From Micavibrio_C sp046294845 (lineage in GTDB: Bacteria; Pseudomonadota; Alphaproteobacteria; Micavibrionales; Micavibrionaceae): a stretch of 64,000 bases of DNA. Below the pieces are notes generated by a model that was not told where the DNA came from, made no database searches, and saw nothing but the letters and a program-made list of their open reading frames with translations. Shown piece after piece: positions 35,912-43,855 of this stretch. The translations under genes and the position numbers were made by a program. The stretch covers positions 372,001-436,000 of the forward strand of contig JBKBNU010000001.1 in the NCBI GenBank assembly GCA_046294845.1. The letters are read 5' to 3'. Each line of letters starts with the position of its first letter. Position 1 is the stretch's first letter.

Positions 35912-35943
35912 CAAAAGGCCTCCTGCGGAGGCCTTTTGTTTAG
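35912..35943 (+). terminator. Terminator after the tandem exported proteins
   Basis: A perfect 12-bp stem (CAAAAGGCCTCC / GGAGGCCTTTTG) with a TGC loop lies 20 bp after the stop. The remaining gap to 36167 is AT-rich, with nothing else assignable. Confidence 0.9.
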
Positions 35944-36167
35944 TGGGATCTTTAAAAAAAGCCAATAATTTTAGATAGTTACATTTTAATTTCGAAACGA
36001 AAGTATTTGTCATAAGTATAAATTCATCATAGACTGAGAGTTAGGATACAGATTTGTTGAAGGCGTCGGCCTTCCTTAAAAAGACAAATCGCGCAGAGGA
36101 AGTAACAGGTGGTGGACCTTTAACGCTTCCGATGTTTGTCAGTTGCAATCAATTGGGTGGGAATATC

Positions 36168-36659
36168 ATGGATAACATTGCTACCGTGGACAGCGATCTG
36201 TCCCGCAGGAAGAAGTATGCCTTTTACGCTCTGACTGCATATGTTTTGTTTGCCTTTCTGGCCGTTACTTCTGGACCGGCATGGTCATTTGAAGTCAATA
36301 ACACAGATCCGCACGGTGTAAGCGGTGTAACCGCCCCGATCGTAAGTGTTCCCGATGCCCCGCCGGCGGGGGATGAGTGTCTGTATATTCTGCGCATTGC
36401 CAAAGAGCGTGATTCAACATCTGCTATGGACCGTGAATATAGACAGGCTGCAGGCTCTGCCGCGGCGATAGGTCTTGTGTTTGGTGTACGTTTTGCGCTG
36501 GGACCTCAGGAGGTTTCGAGGAATGGGAAAAGAAGGGCGCCGAAAGCTTCCTTCAATGTTTGGGAAACGCGTGACCATGCCAACTCGGGACAGGCTTTGG
36601 CAATTGCCGATTACCGGGCCTGTCGCAATGAAAGGGCGTTGCAGGCTCTTACCGATTAA
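36168..36659 (+). CDS. Hypothetical protein with N-terminal membrane segment
   Basis: The 163-residue form starts at ATG 36168, after a GGGTGGGA ribosome binding site; the longer open frame upstream lacks one. A positively charged N-terminus (SRRKKYAFY) precedes one hydrophobic segment (residues 20-42). The exported part has one Cys in DECLYILRIAKERD, an Ala/Gly-rich segment (AAGSAAAIGLVFGVRFALG) and a second Cys near the end (DYRACRNERALQALTD). Its family is not recognised. Confidence 0.6.
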   Translation: MDNIATVDSDLSRRKKYAFYALTAYVLFAFLAVTSGPAWSFEVNNTDPHGVSGVTAPIVSVPDAPPAGDECLYILRIAKERDSTSAMDREYRQAAGSAAAIGLVFGVRFALGPQEVSRNGKRRAPKASFNVWETRDHANSGQALAIADYRACRNERALQALTD

Positions 36660-36808
36660 ATAATACCGATCAATCAATGCTTGGTTAAGCAAGAACAGGA
36701 AAGGAGCATTTTGATATCCAGTTTTCGGGACAGGTTCCGCCGGTCGTTTCTGCCGATCGCTCCTTGGTCCCTGAATTTCTAAGTCCGATCTGTCGTGCCC
36801 CTAAATTT

Positions 36809-36859
36809 GCCGTCCTTGGAAGCTCCTGCAACGGGAATTCCGGACGGCTTTCTTTTTTT
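36809..36859 (+). terminator. Terminator after the 36168 gene
   Basis: Stem GCCGTCC / GGACGGC, with an inner GGAA/TTCC pairing, is followed by TTTCTTTTTTT. It lies between convergent genes. Confidence 0.75.
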
Positions 36860-36874
36860 GGCCAAAGCGCTTGC

Positions 36875-38575
36875 CTAGAAATAGCCCAGCAGGATCATCA
36901 ATTCATTGAACCATGCGGGCACGGGTTTCCCTGTAAAAAAGGTCAGGGGTGCAGCGGCAAGCCACAGGAAACTGATAATCAGTACGGCATGGAATCCGGC
37001 TTTGCCCAGCTTGGGTGAAATATTTTTCAGTTTCTTGGCTGGCAATAAGTGGGAAAGAGCCAATCTGAGAGCATGCGTGGATCCGAATTTCATGAATGAA
37101 GTCGTCAGCAGTAAAAGGACGGGCCAAATCAGGAATTCTATAGCTGCTTGTGCAAGGGTAGACGGAAGCTGCGCATGCAGCTTTTCTTGTAATCCAGCAA
37201 AATACAGGCCGCCTAAAATAAGGAATGTTGCAACGCTACCCACAATCAGCCCCATCTGGCGGGGCTTGCGTGTAACATTCTTTAAAGTACGATCTGCTTG
37301 AACGATCATGGTCTGCAGGGTCTCTTCACGGAGGCCAAAGGGATAGCGCTTCCTGATTTCTTCCGTGGCACGATAGGGGTTGAGCCGCGCACTTAAAACC
37401 AGAGCCTCACCAATAGCACGATAGGGCGCCGCTTTCTTGATGAGAGTTGTCGGGTCTTGTGCGTTGGCTGCCGCCTGTTCCAGCAGATATAAGCCGGGCT
37501 TAAGGGGTTCTTCCAGGAAGGGTTCCATATAAACAAGTTCGGGATGGAAGCCAAAAAGTTTGCCATGGACAACCTGATCCTTGAGGCGGAAGGAAATAGA
37601 GCCCCACGGCAGACGGACACGGTAAGGAATCTTGAATTCATCGCCTTTGACTTCGCGGTCCAGTTCTTTCAGTCGTTCTTGGGATTCTATGATCTGGATA
37701 TCGGCGTGTTCTTCAATTTTGAGCTTAACACCCAGCCCGTCAATCAGCACGGGCAGTTCGGGCGCTTCTTCTGCGGCAACGAGCGCTTCTTTATCGTACC
37801 AGAAATGACACTTTGCTTTGAGCGTGAGTGTACCGATAAGGCTATGCCAGCCGGTGGCCCCGCAAGGCTGGCAGGACAGCCTGCCAGTGCCCTTACAGTT
37901 GATGCAGGGGGTTACGCCCTTGCCACGGCAGACATTACAGGGTGCTTTTCCTCTGCCATTACACTTGGTACAGGTTTTGCGTCCCCCCCCTGCGGCAATG
38001 GTCCTGTGTCCTTGACACAAGGGGCATTCAACCAGCATTGAGCCGCGGCAGCGATGACAGGTAACGCGACCATCACCATGGCAGGTGCTGCAGGAAAACA
38101 TTTTGGATCCCGAGCAGGAGGTACAAAGTTCATGCACCACAAAATTTTTATTGTGCTTATCCATCGAGATGGATTGGTTTTCGAGTGCGTAGCCAAGGTC
38201 GGGACGTTTTTTCAGGATATCGATGACGAATTTTTTGACATCTATATTCTCTGTGATGCGTTCTTGCAAAGCGGTCATTTTGGCATGCATATCGGCAGAG
38301 GAGCCGACAACTTCACCATTTTGTTTGCCGTTTATGCGCTTTTCAGCGATTTGTGGGTCCATCTTGAAAACTTCATATGTTTCAAAACGAATAATTTCGC
38401 CTTCAAAATCACCAAGAGCGACCTGCAAACCGCGCAGGCCATTTCCTTTGACCACTGATTGCATGCGCTTGACGGCCTTCTCAAGCAGTTCGTCAGGCAC
38501 AGGTTCGGGTCCATCGTAATGCTCAAGGCTTTCGATGGTCAGTGCTTCCTCGGGCGTGAAGGGGTCCTGCGTCAA
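36875..38575 (-). CDS. Membrane protein with a DnaJ-type zinc-finger cluster but no J domain
   Basis: The 566-residue protein has an acidic N-terminus with helical segments, then a Cys-rich block (about 150-245). This contains at least eight CxxC units (such as CTSCSGS, CSTCHGDG, CHRCRGS, CTKCNGRG, CNVCRGKG, CINCKGTG) of the CxxCxGxG type that bind zinc in DnaJ. A beta-rich middle and a C-terminal part with three or four membrane segments (from about 440) follow. The J domain that recruits DnaK is absent. The start is TTG with AGGA upstream, 12 bp after the dienelactone hydrolase gene. A membrane-tethered chaperone-like or redox role is possible; the function is unknown. Confidence 0.75.
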   Translation of the reverse strand: MTQDPFTPEEALTIESLEHYDGPEPVPDELLEKAVKRMQSVVKGNGLRGLQVALGDFEGEIIRFETYEVFKMDPQIAEKRINGKQNGEVVGSSADMHAKMTALQERITENIDVKKFVIDILKKRPDLGYALENQSISMDKHNKNFVVHELCTSCSGSKMFSCSTCHGDGRVTCHRCRGSMLVECPLCQGHRTIAAGGGRKTCTKCNGRGKAPCNVCRGKGVTPCINCKGTGRLSCQPCGATGWHSLIGTLTLKAKCHFWYDKEALVAAEEAPELPVLIDGLGVKLKIEEHADIQIIESQERLKELDREVKGDEFKIPYRVRLPWGSISFRLKDQVVHGKLFGFHPELVYMEPFLEEPLKPGLYLLEQAAANAQDPTTLIKKAAPYRAIGEALVLSARLNPYRATEEIRKRYPFGLREETLQTMIVQADRTLKNVTRKPRQMGLIVGSVATFLILGGLYFAGLQEKLHAQLPSTLAQAAIEFLIWPVLLLLTTSFMKFGSTHALRLALSHLLPAKKLKNISPKLGKAGFHAVLIISFLWLAAAPLTFFTGKPVPAWFNELMILLGYF

Positions 38576-38587
38576 GCTGGCATCCTG

Positions 38588-39298
38588 TCAGGCGGCTTTG
38601 CGGTTTAACAAATTGGTATTGAGAAATTTGTAGCTACGTTGATTAGCCAGTGTTGCGGCTTGCTCATCGTAATGCTGGCCTTGCCCACGGGCAAAGGCGT
38701 GATCAACATTTGCGTAGCTGTGTATGGTAACGCTGTTGTTGGTTGCGAGCTTGTCCTTGATAAGTTTCTGCGCCTCCTTGCTGACAAATTTATCCTCTTC
38801 GGCAATATGCAGCATAAGCGGATTTTTTATGTTGGCGGATTCTCCGAGCAAGCCATCAAGGCCCACGCCGTAATAACCAATAGCACAATCTATGTTGGTA
38901 CGGGCTGCCATGAGGTAGGCAAGTTTCCCACCCAGACAATAGCCGATGGCGCCGACATGACCGTTGCCATGGGCGTAGCCTTTGCAGAAATGGGCGGTTG
39001 CGCGTAAATCCTCAATCCCGAGATCAATATCAAAGCGGTTAAAAAAATCAAAAGCCCTGGCCCACTCGGCTTCGGTTTTATCGGTGAGCTGTACGCCCGG
39101 TTCCATGCGCCAGAATAAATCGGGGCATACAGCAATATAACCACGTGCGGCAAGATCATCACACTTGGCGCGCATTTCAGAATTCACACCAAATATTTCC
39201 TGAATCAGTATAACGCAGGGCGCGGGCAGTTTATCCGGCAGGGCAATATAAGCCTGAAAAGTCTCGCCGTTTCTTGTAGGGATGGTCTGCATGGTCAT
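38588..39298 (-). CDS. Dienelactone hydrolase family protein
   Basis: The 236-residue alpha/beta hydrolase has the family's Cys nucleophile in GAIGYCLGGKLAYLMA (near residue 118), a Glu in ILIQEIFGVN, and the catalytic His in NVDHAFARGQG. Members hydrolyse dienelactones in chloroaromatic breakdown, but most, like this one outside a degradation cluster, have unknown ester substrates. AAGGATAAC lies upstream of ATG. It is likely co-transcribed with the zinc-finger membrane protein gene that follows. Confidence 0.9.
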   Translation of the reverse strand: MTMQTIPTRNGETFQAYIALPDKLPAPCVILIQEIFGVNSEMRAKCDDLAARGYIAVCPDLFWRMEPGVQLTDKTEAEWARAFDFFNRFDIDLGIEDLRATAHFCKGYAHGNGHVGAIGYCLGGKLAYLMAARTNIDCAIGYYGVGLDGLLGESANIKNPLMLHIAEEDKFVSKEAQKLIKDKLATNNSVTIHSYANVDHAFARGQGQHYDEQAATLANQRSYKFLNTNLLNRKAA

Positions 39299-39416
39299 AA
39301 GCGTTATCCTTTTTGATCTGTGCTGACTTGATTTGTGCCAGTGCAGGATCAGGATACGACGCGTCGGGGGCCATGAAAACCCTAAAAGAAACAGCTGACG
39401 GCTTCTGTATAATCGA

Positions 39417-40154
39417 TCAATTCATGAGCAAAGGCAGAAATTTTTGCGCTTTGGCAACGCTGTCGATGCGGGCCGTCACTTTGCTGATAACATCTTCTTT
39501 TTCGGTGCCATAAAGGCGGCTGGTGCGCACCATAGCGGCAGAGGATTGAAGAACGCGCAATTTCTTCTCAAGGCCATTGGCGGCCAGGGATCTGCCGGTT
39601 TCTACAACCTCCAGAATGGCATCGGCCCGTCCTGCAACAATTGCCGCTTCCACACCGCCTTTTTGGGCAATGATCCGGCCGGCTTTGACCTGCTCTTTTT
39701 CAAGTAATTGCTGCAGAAGGGATGGGTAAGATGTGGCAATACGAAGACCTGAAAGATCCTTGAATTCCTCTATTTTTACTTCCGGGCGCGCCGCCAGCCA
39801 TAGAGAGCAGGCTGATACATCGCTCATTCTCAGGATGGGTACGGGCCTGAACATTCCGCTTTCGTTTTTTGCGGCGGCATTGAACTCATTGAGGGTGTCG
39901 AGGCCGATAATAGCGATATCGGCATTGCCGTCTGCAATCCATTCCAATGCAGCATCGCTGCGAAGCTGGTAGGCCTCCAGAGGGGGCAGTTCTCCCCTTT
40001 TGTCAATGAACAAGGATTTTGCCACGCGGTCGCCAGAGACTTCTTGCTGAAAGTCCGCACGAGTAATGATATCTGCAAACGCCTCTTTAAGACGCTTTTG
40101 ATCCGGCAGGATAATACGCAAAGGGCGTTGCGGGTTTGTGTTTGGTTCAGTCAT
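39417..40154 (-). CDS. hisG: ATP phosphoribosyltransferase catalytic subunit (short-form HisG)
   Basis: The 245-residue protein catalyses the first step of histidine synthesis. It shows the HisG pattern: LRIILPDQKRL at the N-terminus, NADIAIIGLDTL, LRIATSYPSLL, and the PRPP loop region GRADAILEVVETGRSLAANGL. It lacks the roughly 80-residue C-terminal regulatory domain of long-form HisG, so it would be expected to need a HisZ partner, which is not in the window. GAGG precedes the ATG. A palindrome lies 45 bp upstream. Confidence 0.85.
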   Translation of the reverse strand: MTEPNTNPQRPLRIILPDQKRLKEAFADIITRADFQQEVSGDRVAKSLFIDKRGELPPLEAYQLRSDAALEWIADGNADIAIIGLDTLNEFNAAAKNESGMFRPVPILRMSDVSACSLWLAARPEVKIEEFKDLSGLRIATSYPSLLQQLLEKEQVKAGRIIAQKGGVEAAIVAGRADAILEVVETGRSLAANGLEKKLRVLQSSAAMVRTSRLYGTEKEDVISKVTARIDSVAKAQKFLPLLMN

Positions 40155-40198
40155 GACAGCCTCTGGTTACTCACGCGGTTTGTCCGGTGTTGTGTTAA

Positions 40199-40210
40199 TG
40201 TAGTACTACA
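40199..40210. promoter_or_regulatory. Palindromic candidate operator between hisG and the yerC-like gene
   Basis: TGTAGTACTACA is a perfect 12-bp palindrome in the gap between hisG and the TrpR/YerC-like gene. It resembles the TAGT/ACTA half-sites bound by TrpR-family repressors. A TTGCCC element upstream on the minus strand, about 17 bp away, would place it over a hisG promoter. Confidence 0.5.
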
Positions 40211-40272
40211 ATAAGACATTAAGGGCAATAAAAATCGTGTTGTCTGGAGGTAAATATATTAAATAGTTGATT

Positions 40273-40578
40273 TTACTTTGTTTTTAGGCGCGAAAGGATG
40301 AGTTTATAGCCGTGAAAAGGCTCTTTGTCCAGAAAGCGCGCTACGCGCCCGATAGTGGTCGTGCTGGCACCGGTGCGGGCCGATATATCGCGGTAAGAGG
40401 CATCCCCTTGTTCCAGTATGCGGGCAATCAGCCAGCGTTCGCTCAGGGCATCGATTTCGGCAGGGGTGCACAAGTCAGTCAGGAAGCTGCGGCATTCTTC
40501 CGGTGTCTTCAGCAGCAAAAAGGCCTGACAGAGATCTTCGAAGGCTTGATCTGAGGAATCTTGACGATTGTGGTTCAT
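40273..40578 (-). CDS. TrpR-like YerC/YecD family DNA-binding protein
   Basis: The 101-residue all-helical protein resembles the Trp repressor fold. Its LLKTPEECRSFLTDLCTPAE matches the YerC/YecD family, and the helix-turn-helix is SYRDISARTGASTTTIGRVARFL (residues about 60-83). Family members in Firmicutes have been described as regulators of histidine synthesis (HisR). It lies directly upstream of hisG on the same strand, with 118 bp holding a perfect palindrome, so control of hisG is plausible. Confidence 0.85.
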   Translation of the reverse strand: MNHNRQDSSDQAFEDLCQAFLLLKTPEECRSFLTDLCTPAEIDALSERWLIARILEQGDASYRDISARTGASTTTIGRVARFLDKEPFHGYKLILSRLKTK

Positions 40579-40657
40579 GGCTTCTTTCTAGCACGTATGC
40601 GGCAAAGCTGCTACACCTTGTCAGGTTTTCGATTGTTACGCATCAAAGGAGCTGGCC

Positions 40658-40918
40658 ATGAAAGTCACCGTCAATGTTGATTGCACCCCCGAAGAGGCCC
40701 GTGCCTTTATTGGCTTGCCGAATATTGCGCCTTTGCAAGAGCGCATGATGAAAGAGCTGGAAGAGCGTATGGCTGATAACCTGCAAAATCTTGATCCGGA
40801 AACCTTTATGAAAACATGGCTGCCTCTCACCATGGAAAGTTGGGGCGAGATGCAAAAATTATTCTGGAGCCAGATGCAGATGGGTATGCCGGGTGGCTCG
40901 ACAGATAAGTCTTCCTGA
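40658..40918 (+). CDS. DUF6489 family protein
   Basis: The 86-residue protein is acidic with a strong AAAGGAG ribosome binding site. The conserved N-terminus MKVTVNVDCTPEEARAF is followed by the LP-x-IAPLQ and MKTWLP segments typical of DUF6489. I know this family as a small alphaproteobacterial protein commonly encoded just before mnmE, as here (23 bp gap). The function is unknown; no membrane segment or metal site is visible. Confidence 0.8.
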   Translation: MKVTVNVDCTPEEARAFIGLPNIAPLQERMMKELEERMADNLQNLDPETFMKTWLPLTMESWGEMQKLFWSQMQMGMPGGSTDKSS

Positions 40919-40941
40919 TTTTTCTCTTTGCACCTGAAACT

Positions 40942-42285
40942 ATGAGTTCACAAGAAACAATTTTCGCTTTGTCCAGCCCTTGGGGCGTTGGCGGTGTTGC
41001 TGTCATCCGTGTATCGGGGCCGCAGGCATTGCCGGTCTTAAAGCAGCTGACGGGTGGGCGCGATCCCGTGATGCGTCGTGCTGTGCCCCTGATACTGCGT
41101 GACCCTGCTGACGGACACCTGCTTGACCATGCTTTAACGATTGCTTTCAAGGGGCCTGCCAGTTTCACAGGCGAGGACGTTGTGGAATACCATGTCCATG
41201 GTGGCCGCGCTGTTGTTGCTGATATGTTGCGCGTTCTTTCTGCCTGCGAAGGATATCGTCTGGCAGAGGCCGGAGAATTTACACGCCGCGCCTTCGAAAA
41301 CGGAAAACTCGATCTGACGCGTGCAGAAGCCATCGGTGATTTGATTCATGCAGAAACAGAGGCACAGAAGGCACAGGCCCTGTCACAGATGGAGGGGCAT
41401 CTTGCGGATCTTTATGATGGTTGGCGGGACAAACTGATCCGTATTCTGGCGCATCTGGAGGCTGATCTCGATTTTCCCGATGAGGATTTGCCGGAAGGTG
41501 TTTCCCAAGAAGCTATCAAAGCGATTGGCGCGTTGAGTTCGGCTATTGATGATCACCTGAATGACAACCGTCGCGGCGAAAGATTGCGTGACGGTTTTCA
41601 TGTTGTCGTGATTGGTGCGCCGAATGCAGGAAAATCATCATTGGTGAATGCGCTGGCGCAACGTGATGTAGCCATTGTATCGGATATCGCAGGGACAACA
41701 CGTGACATCGTCGAGGTTCATCTGAATATAGGCGGGTTCCCTGTAATCCTGTCCGATACAGCGGGCCTGCGTCCCGACCAGATTGGACAAGAAGGGCATG
41801 ATGCCATCGAAGGCGAAGGGATAAGGCGTGCTTTGCAACGTGCTGAAATGGCTGATATCAGAATTTTGCTTTTTGATGGTCCTGAAGAGGTACCAGATAA
41901 ACACACCATGGCCCTTATGAACAAGGAAGCAATTGTAGCCTTTAATAAATGCGATCTGGTCAAGCCGTGCATAGATGGGATGGACGGCGCTCTGTATCTC
42001 TCAACCAAGACGGGGCTAGGGCTTGGTCAGCTGACGGAAACAATCCGCGAGAAGATTTGCGCTTTGGTAGGAACATCACAGACGCCTTCCTTGACCCGTG
42101 AACGTCATCGCATAGCGTTGCAGGAATGCCTGAATTGTCTTGACCGCTCATGCGCAGCTGTGTTGCCGGAGTTGATGGCCGAGGATATACGTCTGGCTGT
42201 CAGGGCGCTGGGGCGCATTACAGGACGGGTTGATGTCGAAGATCTTCTCGACATCATCTTCCGTGATTTTTGTATCGGTAAGTAA
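40942..42285 (+). CDS. mnmE: tRNA modification GTPase MnmE (TrmE)
   Basis: The 447-residue protein has an N-terminal tetrahydrofolate-binding domain (ETIFALSSPWGVGGVAVIRVSG), a central helical domain and an inserted G domain, with P-loop GAPNAGKSS near residue 227, switch I IAGTTRD and G3 DTAGLR. The C-terminal CIGK carries the catalytic Cys. With MnmG it makes the 5-carboxymethylaminomethyl group on wobble U34 of certain tRNAs; mnmG lies 1.6 kb downstream. In many genomes the two genes are closer, and here a porin gene and a small open reading frame lie between. Confidence 0.96.
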   Translation: MSSQETIFALSSPWGVGGVAVIRVSGPQALPVLKQLTGGRDPVMRRAVPLILRDPADGHLLDHALTIAFKGPASFTGEDVVEYHVHGGRAVVADMLRVLSACEGYRLAEAGEFTRRAFENGKLDLTRAEAIGDLIHAETEAQKAQALSQMEGHLADLYDGWRDKLIRILAHLEADLDFPDEDLPEGVSQEAIKAIGALSSAIDDHLNDNRRGERLRDGFHVVVIGAPNAGKSSLVNALAQRDVAIVSDIAGTTRDIVEVHLNIGGFPVILSDTAGLRPDQIGQEGHDAIEGEGIRRALQRAEMADIRILLFDGPEEVPDKHTMALMNKEAIVAFNKCDLVKPCIDGMDGALYLSTKTGLGLGQLTETIREKICALVGTSQTPSLTRERHRIALQECLNCLDRSCAAVLPELMAEDIRLAVRALGRITGRVDVEDLLDIIFRDFCIGK

Positions 42286-42301
42286 GAGCGATAGTTTACT
42301 C

Positions 42302-43425
42302 TTAGAAGCTTACGCGTGTTCCCAGAACAACACTGGTCGCGTCAGGGTCGGATGAACCAGCAATATCATGCTCGATGTAATGGACCGAACCGAGCATATC
42401 CATACCCGCGCCCACATTGTATGTAACCCCGCCGCTATAGCGGTTGGTCTCGATGTTGATGCTTCCGAGACCCAGATTTTCGAGGCTGTCCTCACGGTCA
42501 TAGTAAGATGCGCCAATACGCCAGGGGCCTGTTGTATAATCGGCACCGACAACGATGATATCTGTATCGCTATTGCGTAAGCCGTTATCATCTGTAACGT
42601 AAGCAATACCAGCGCCCCAGTTTTTGTAGGTCAGAGCCAAACCGGCATCCCAGGCTGACTGGTCATCCAGTGTATCCGTACCAGCCCCCGTGACATCTTT
42701 TTCAAGTGATACGTGGGCGTAACCTGCACCCAATACAAAAGTCAGATCGTTGATCGTACGTTCGTAACGAAGGGCTGCTTCCCAGGCATCACCATAATCT
42801 TCCTCTTCATCATCGCGAGCAACGCCGCCCAGACCGCGCGAGGTATCATCATTCATTTCCGGTGTATAGGAAACAGCCATTTGCAGGCCACTGAACAAGG
42901 GTGAGATATAGGTGATTTTGTCTTCAGCTCCTGTTTGTCCCATCAGGTAATGCATGGATACATCAACCGAACCACCAAGATTGAGCATGAGATCGTAGTT
43001 CACAGGGTTGATAAATTGTTCAACGCCATCAATGAAGGGATCTGCTGCGGGGGCGGCCACTTGCAAGAGGGCGCTTGCCCCATCGGTGCCACCAAAATTG
43101 ACACGGCCCCAATCACCTGAAAAGTAAATGTAGGAGTCATTGACGGTAAAATTATCACCAATGTCTGCAGCGGTTTCGAGCGCGACACCAACGGTCAATC
43201 CGTTATCAAGTGTTGTCTCACCTTCGAGGGTTAAAACGGTTTCCCGCATGATATCGACTGAACGTCCTTCCGAGGTTGTCGTGGTGTTGTCTTGTGTATG
43301 GTAAACAACGTAACCGCTAAAGGCGCCACCAAGCTCAAGGGAGACGGGGCGCTCTCAGCGTGCACTTGTGAGGACAGGCAGAAGGCAGGCAGGATGCTGA
43401 CAAGAGCAAGGATGCTTTTTTTCAT
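42302..43425 (-). pseudogene. Gram-negative porin gene with a single-base frameshift after the signal peptide
   Basis: ATG 43425 opens a signal peptide (LALVSILPAFCLSSQVHA), but that frame then diverges from the porin sequence. The porin body resumes one base out of step as LELGGAFSGYVVYHTQD and runs to TAA at 42302, ending VVLGTRVSF. Adding one C to the CCCC run (GGGG at 43346-43349 on the plus strand) restores about 374 residues that align with the intact porin at 56537 (GETTLDNGLTVGV, WGRVNFGG, LLQVAAP, KITYLSP, YTTGPWRIGASY). Without it, no export signal is attached to the barrel. It may be a true pseudogene, slippage at a short tract or an assembly error. Confidence 0.88.
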
Positions 43426-43460
43426 GGGGATCTCGGGGCTGGTTAAAACAACCCCCTGAT

Positions 43461-43487
43461 CTTGCCAGTAAATTATGACGTGGCAAG
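43461..43487. repeat. Inverted repeat upstream of the frameshifted porin
   Basis: Arms CTTGCCA / TGGCAAG are separated by 13 bp, in the gap between the porin start and the 43517 gene. It could be a regulator site for the porin or a weak terminator; no T run follows. Confidence 0.4.
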
Positions 43488-43516
43488 TGCAATTAGGTAT
43501 TAACTGCGCCGCTAGA

Positions 43517-43711
43517 TCAGGGCTGCGCTTTGGATGCGGCTTGTTGTGGCTGTTGGGCTTTACGCTGCGCCGCAACAAAACGATCTTCATCTCTGATGCA
43601 AGGAACGCCGCCGCCCGCTTTTAAAATGCGGTCGCGGGTTTCTTGGCTGGCATTAAGCCAGAAAACAGCCTCCTCGTTGATTGCTGCAACTGCGAAGTGA
43701 TTTTTGCTCAT
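43517..43711 (-). CDS. Small hypothetical protein
   Basis: The 64 residues begin MSKNHFAVAAINEEAVFWL and contain an RDRILKAGGGVPCIRDEDRF stretch, then a Gln/Ala/Lys-rich tail. There is one Cys and no signal or membrane segment. The ribosome binding site is weak, so expression is uncertain, but the composition looks protein-like and the frame fills the gap between the porin and mnmG. Its family is not recognised. Confidence 0.45.
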   Translation of the reverse strand: MSKNHFAVAAINEEAVFWLNASQETRDRILKAGGGVPCIRDEDRFVAAQRKAQQPQQAASKAQP

Positions 43712-43814
43712 CTTTTAAGTATCCCGCCGTTAAAGGGTTATAAAATTTGATGAAATATGTCAATTTATGGCGGGGTGCGTCAAGAACTTCTTTTGATTTG
43801 ATGTTTGTTTTAAA

Positions 43815-43831
43815 TGTGGAATTTATCCACA
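43815..43831. promoter_or_regulatory. Perfect DnaA box within a palindrome upstream of mnmG
   Basis: TTATCCACA at 43823-43831 is an exact DnaA box. It forms the right arm of the palindrome TGTGGA-ATTTA-TCCACA, 25 bp before the mnmG start codon. DnaA may regulate mnmG; a single box does not make an origin. Confidence 0.55.
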
Positions 43832-43855
43832 GGTTCGGGTTATATAGTCCCCCTT

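Noticed and set aside
43712..43855. The gap upstream of mnmG as the replication origin.
   Set aside because: It holds only one DnaA box and no AT-rich unwinding block or repeats; the hemE gap fits the alphaproteobacterial pattern better.
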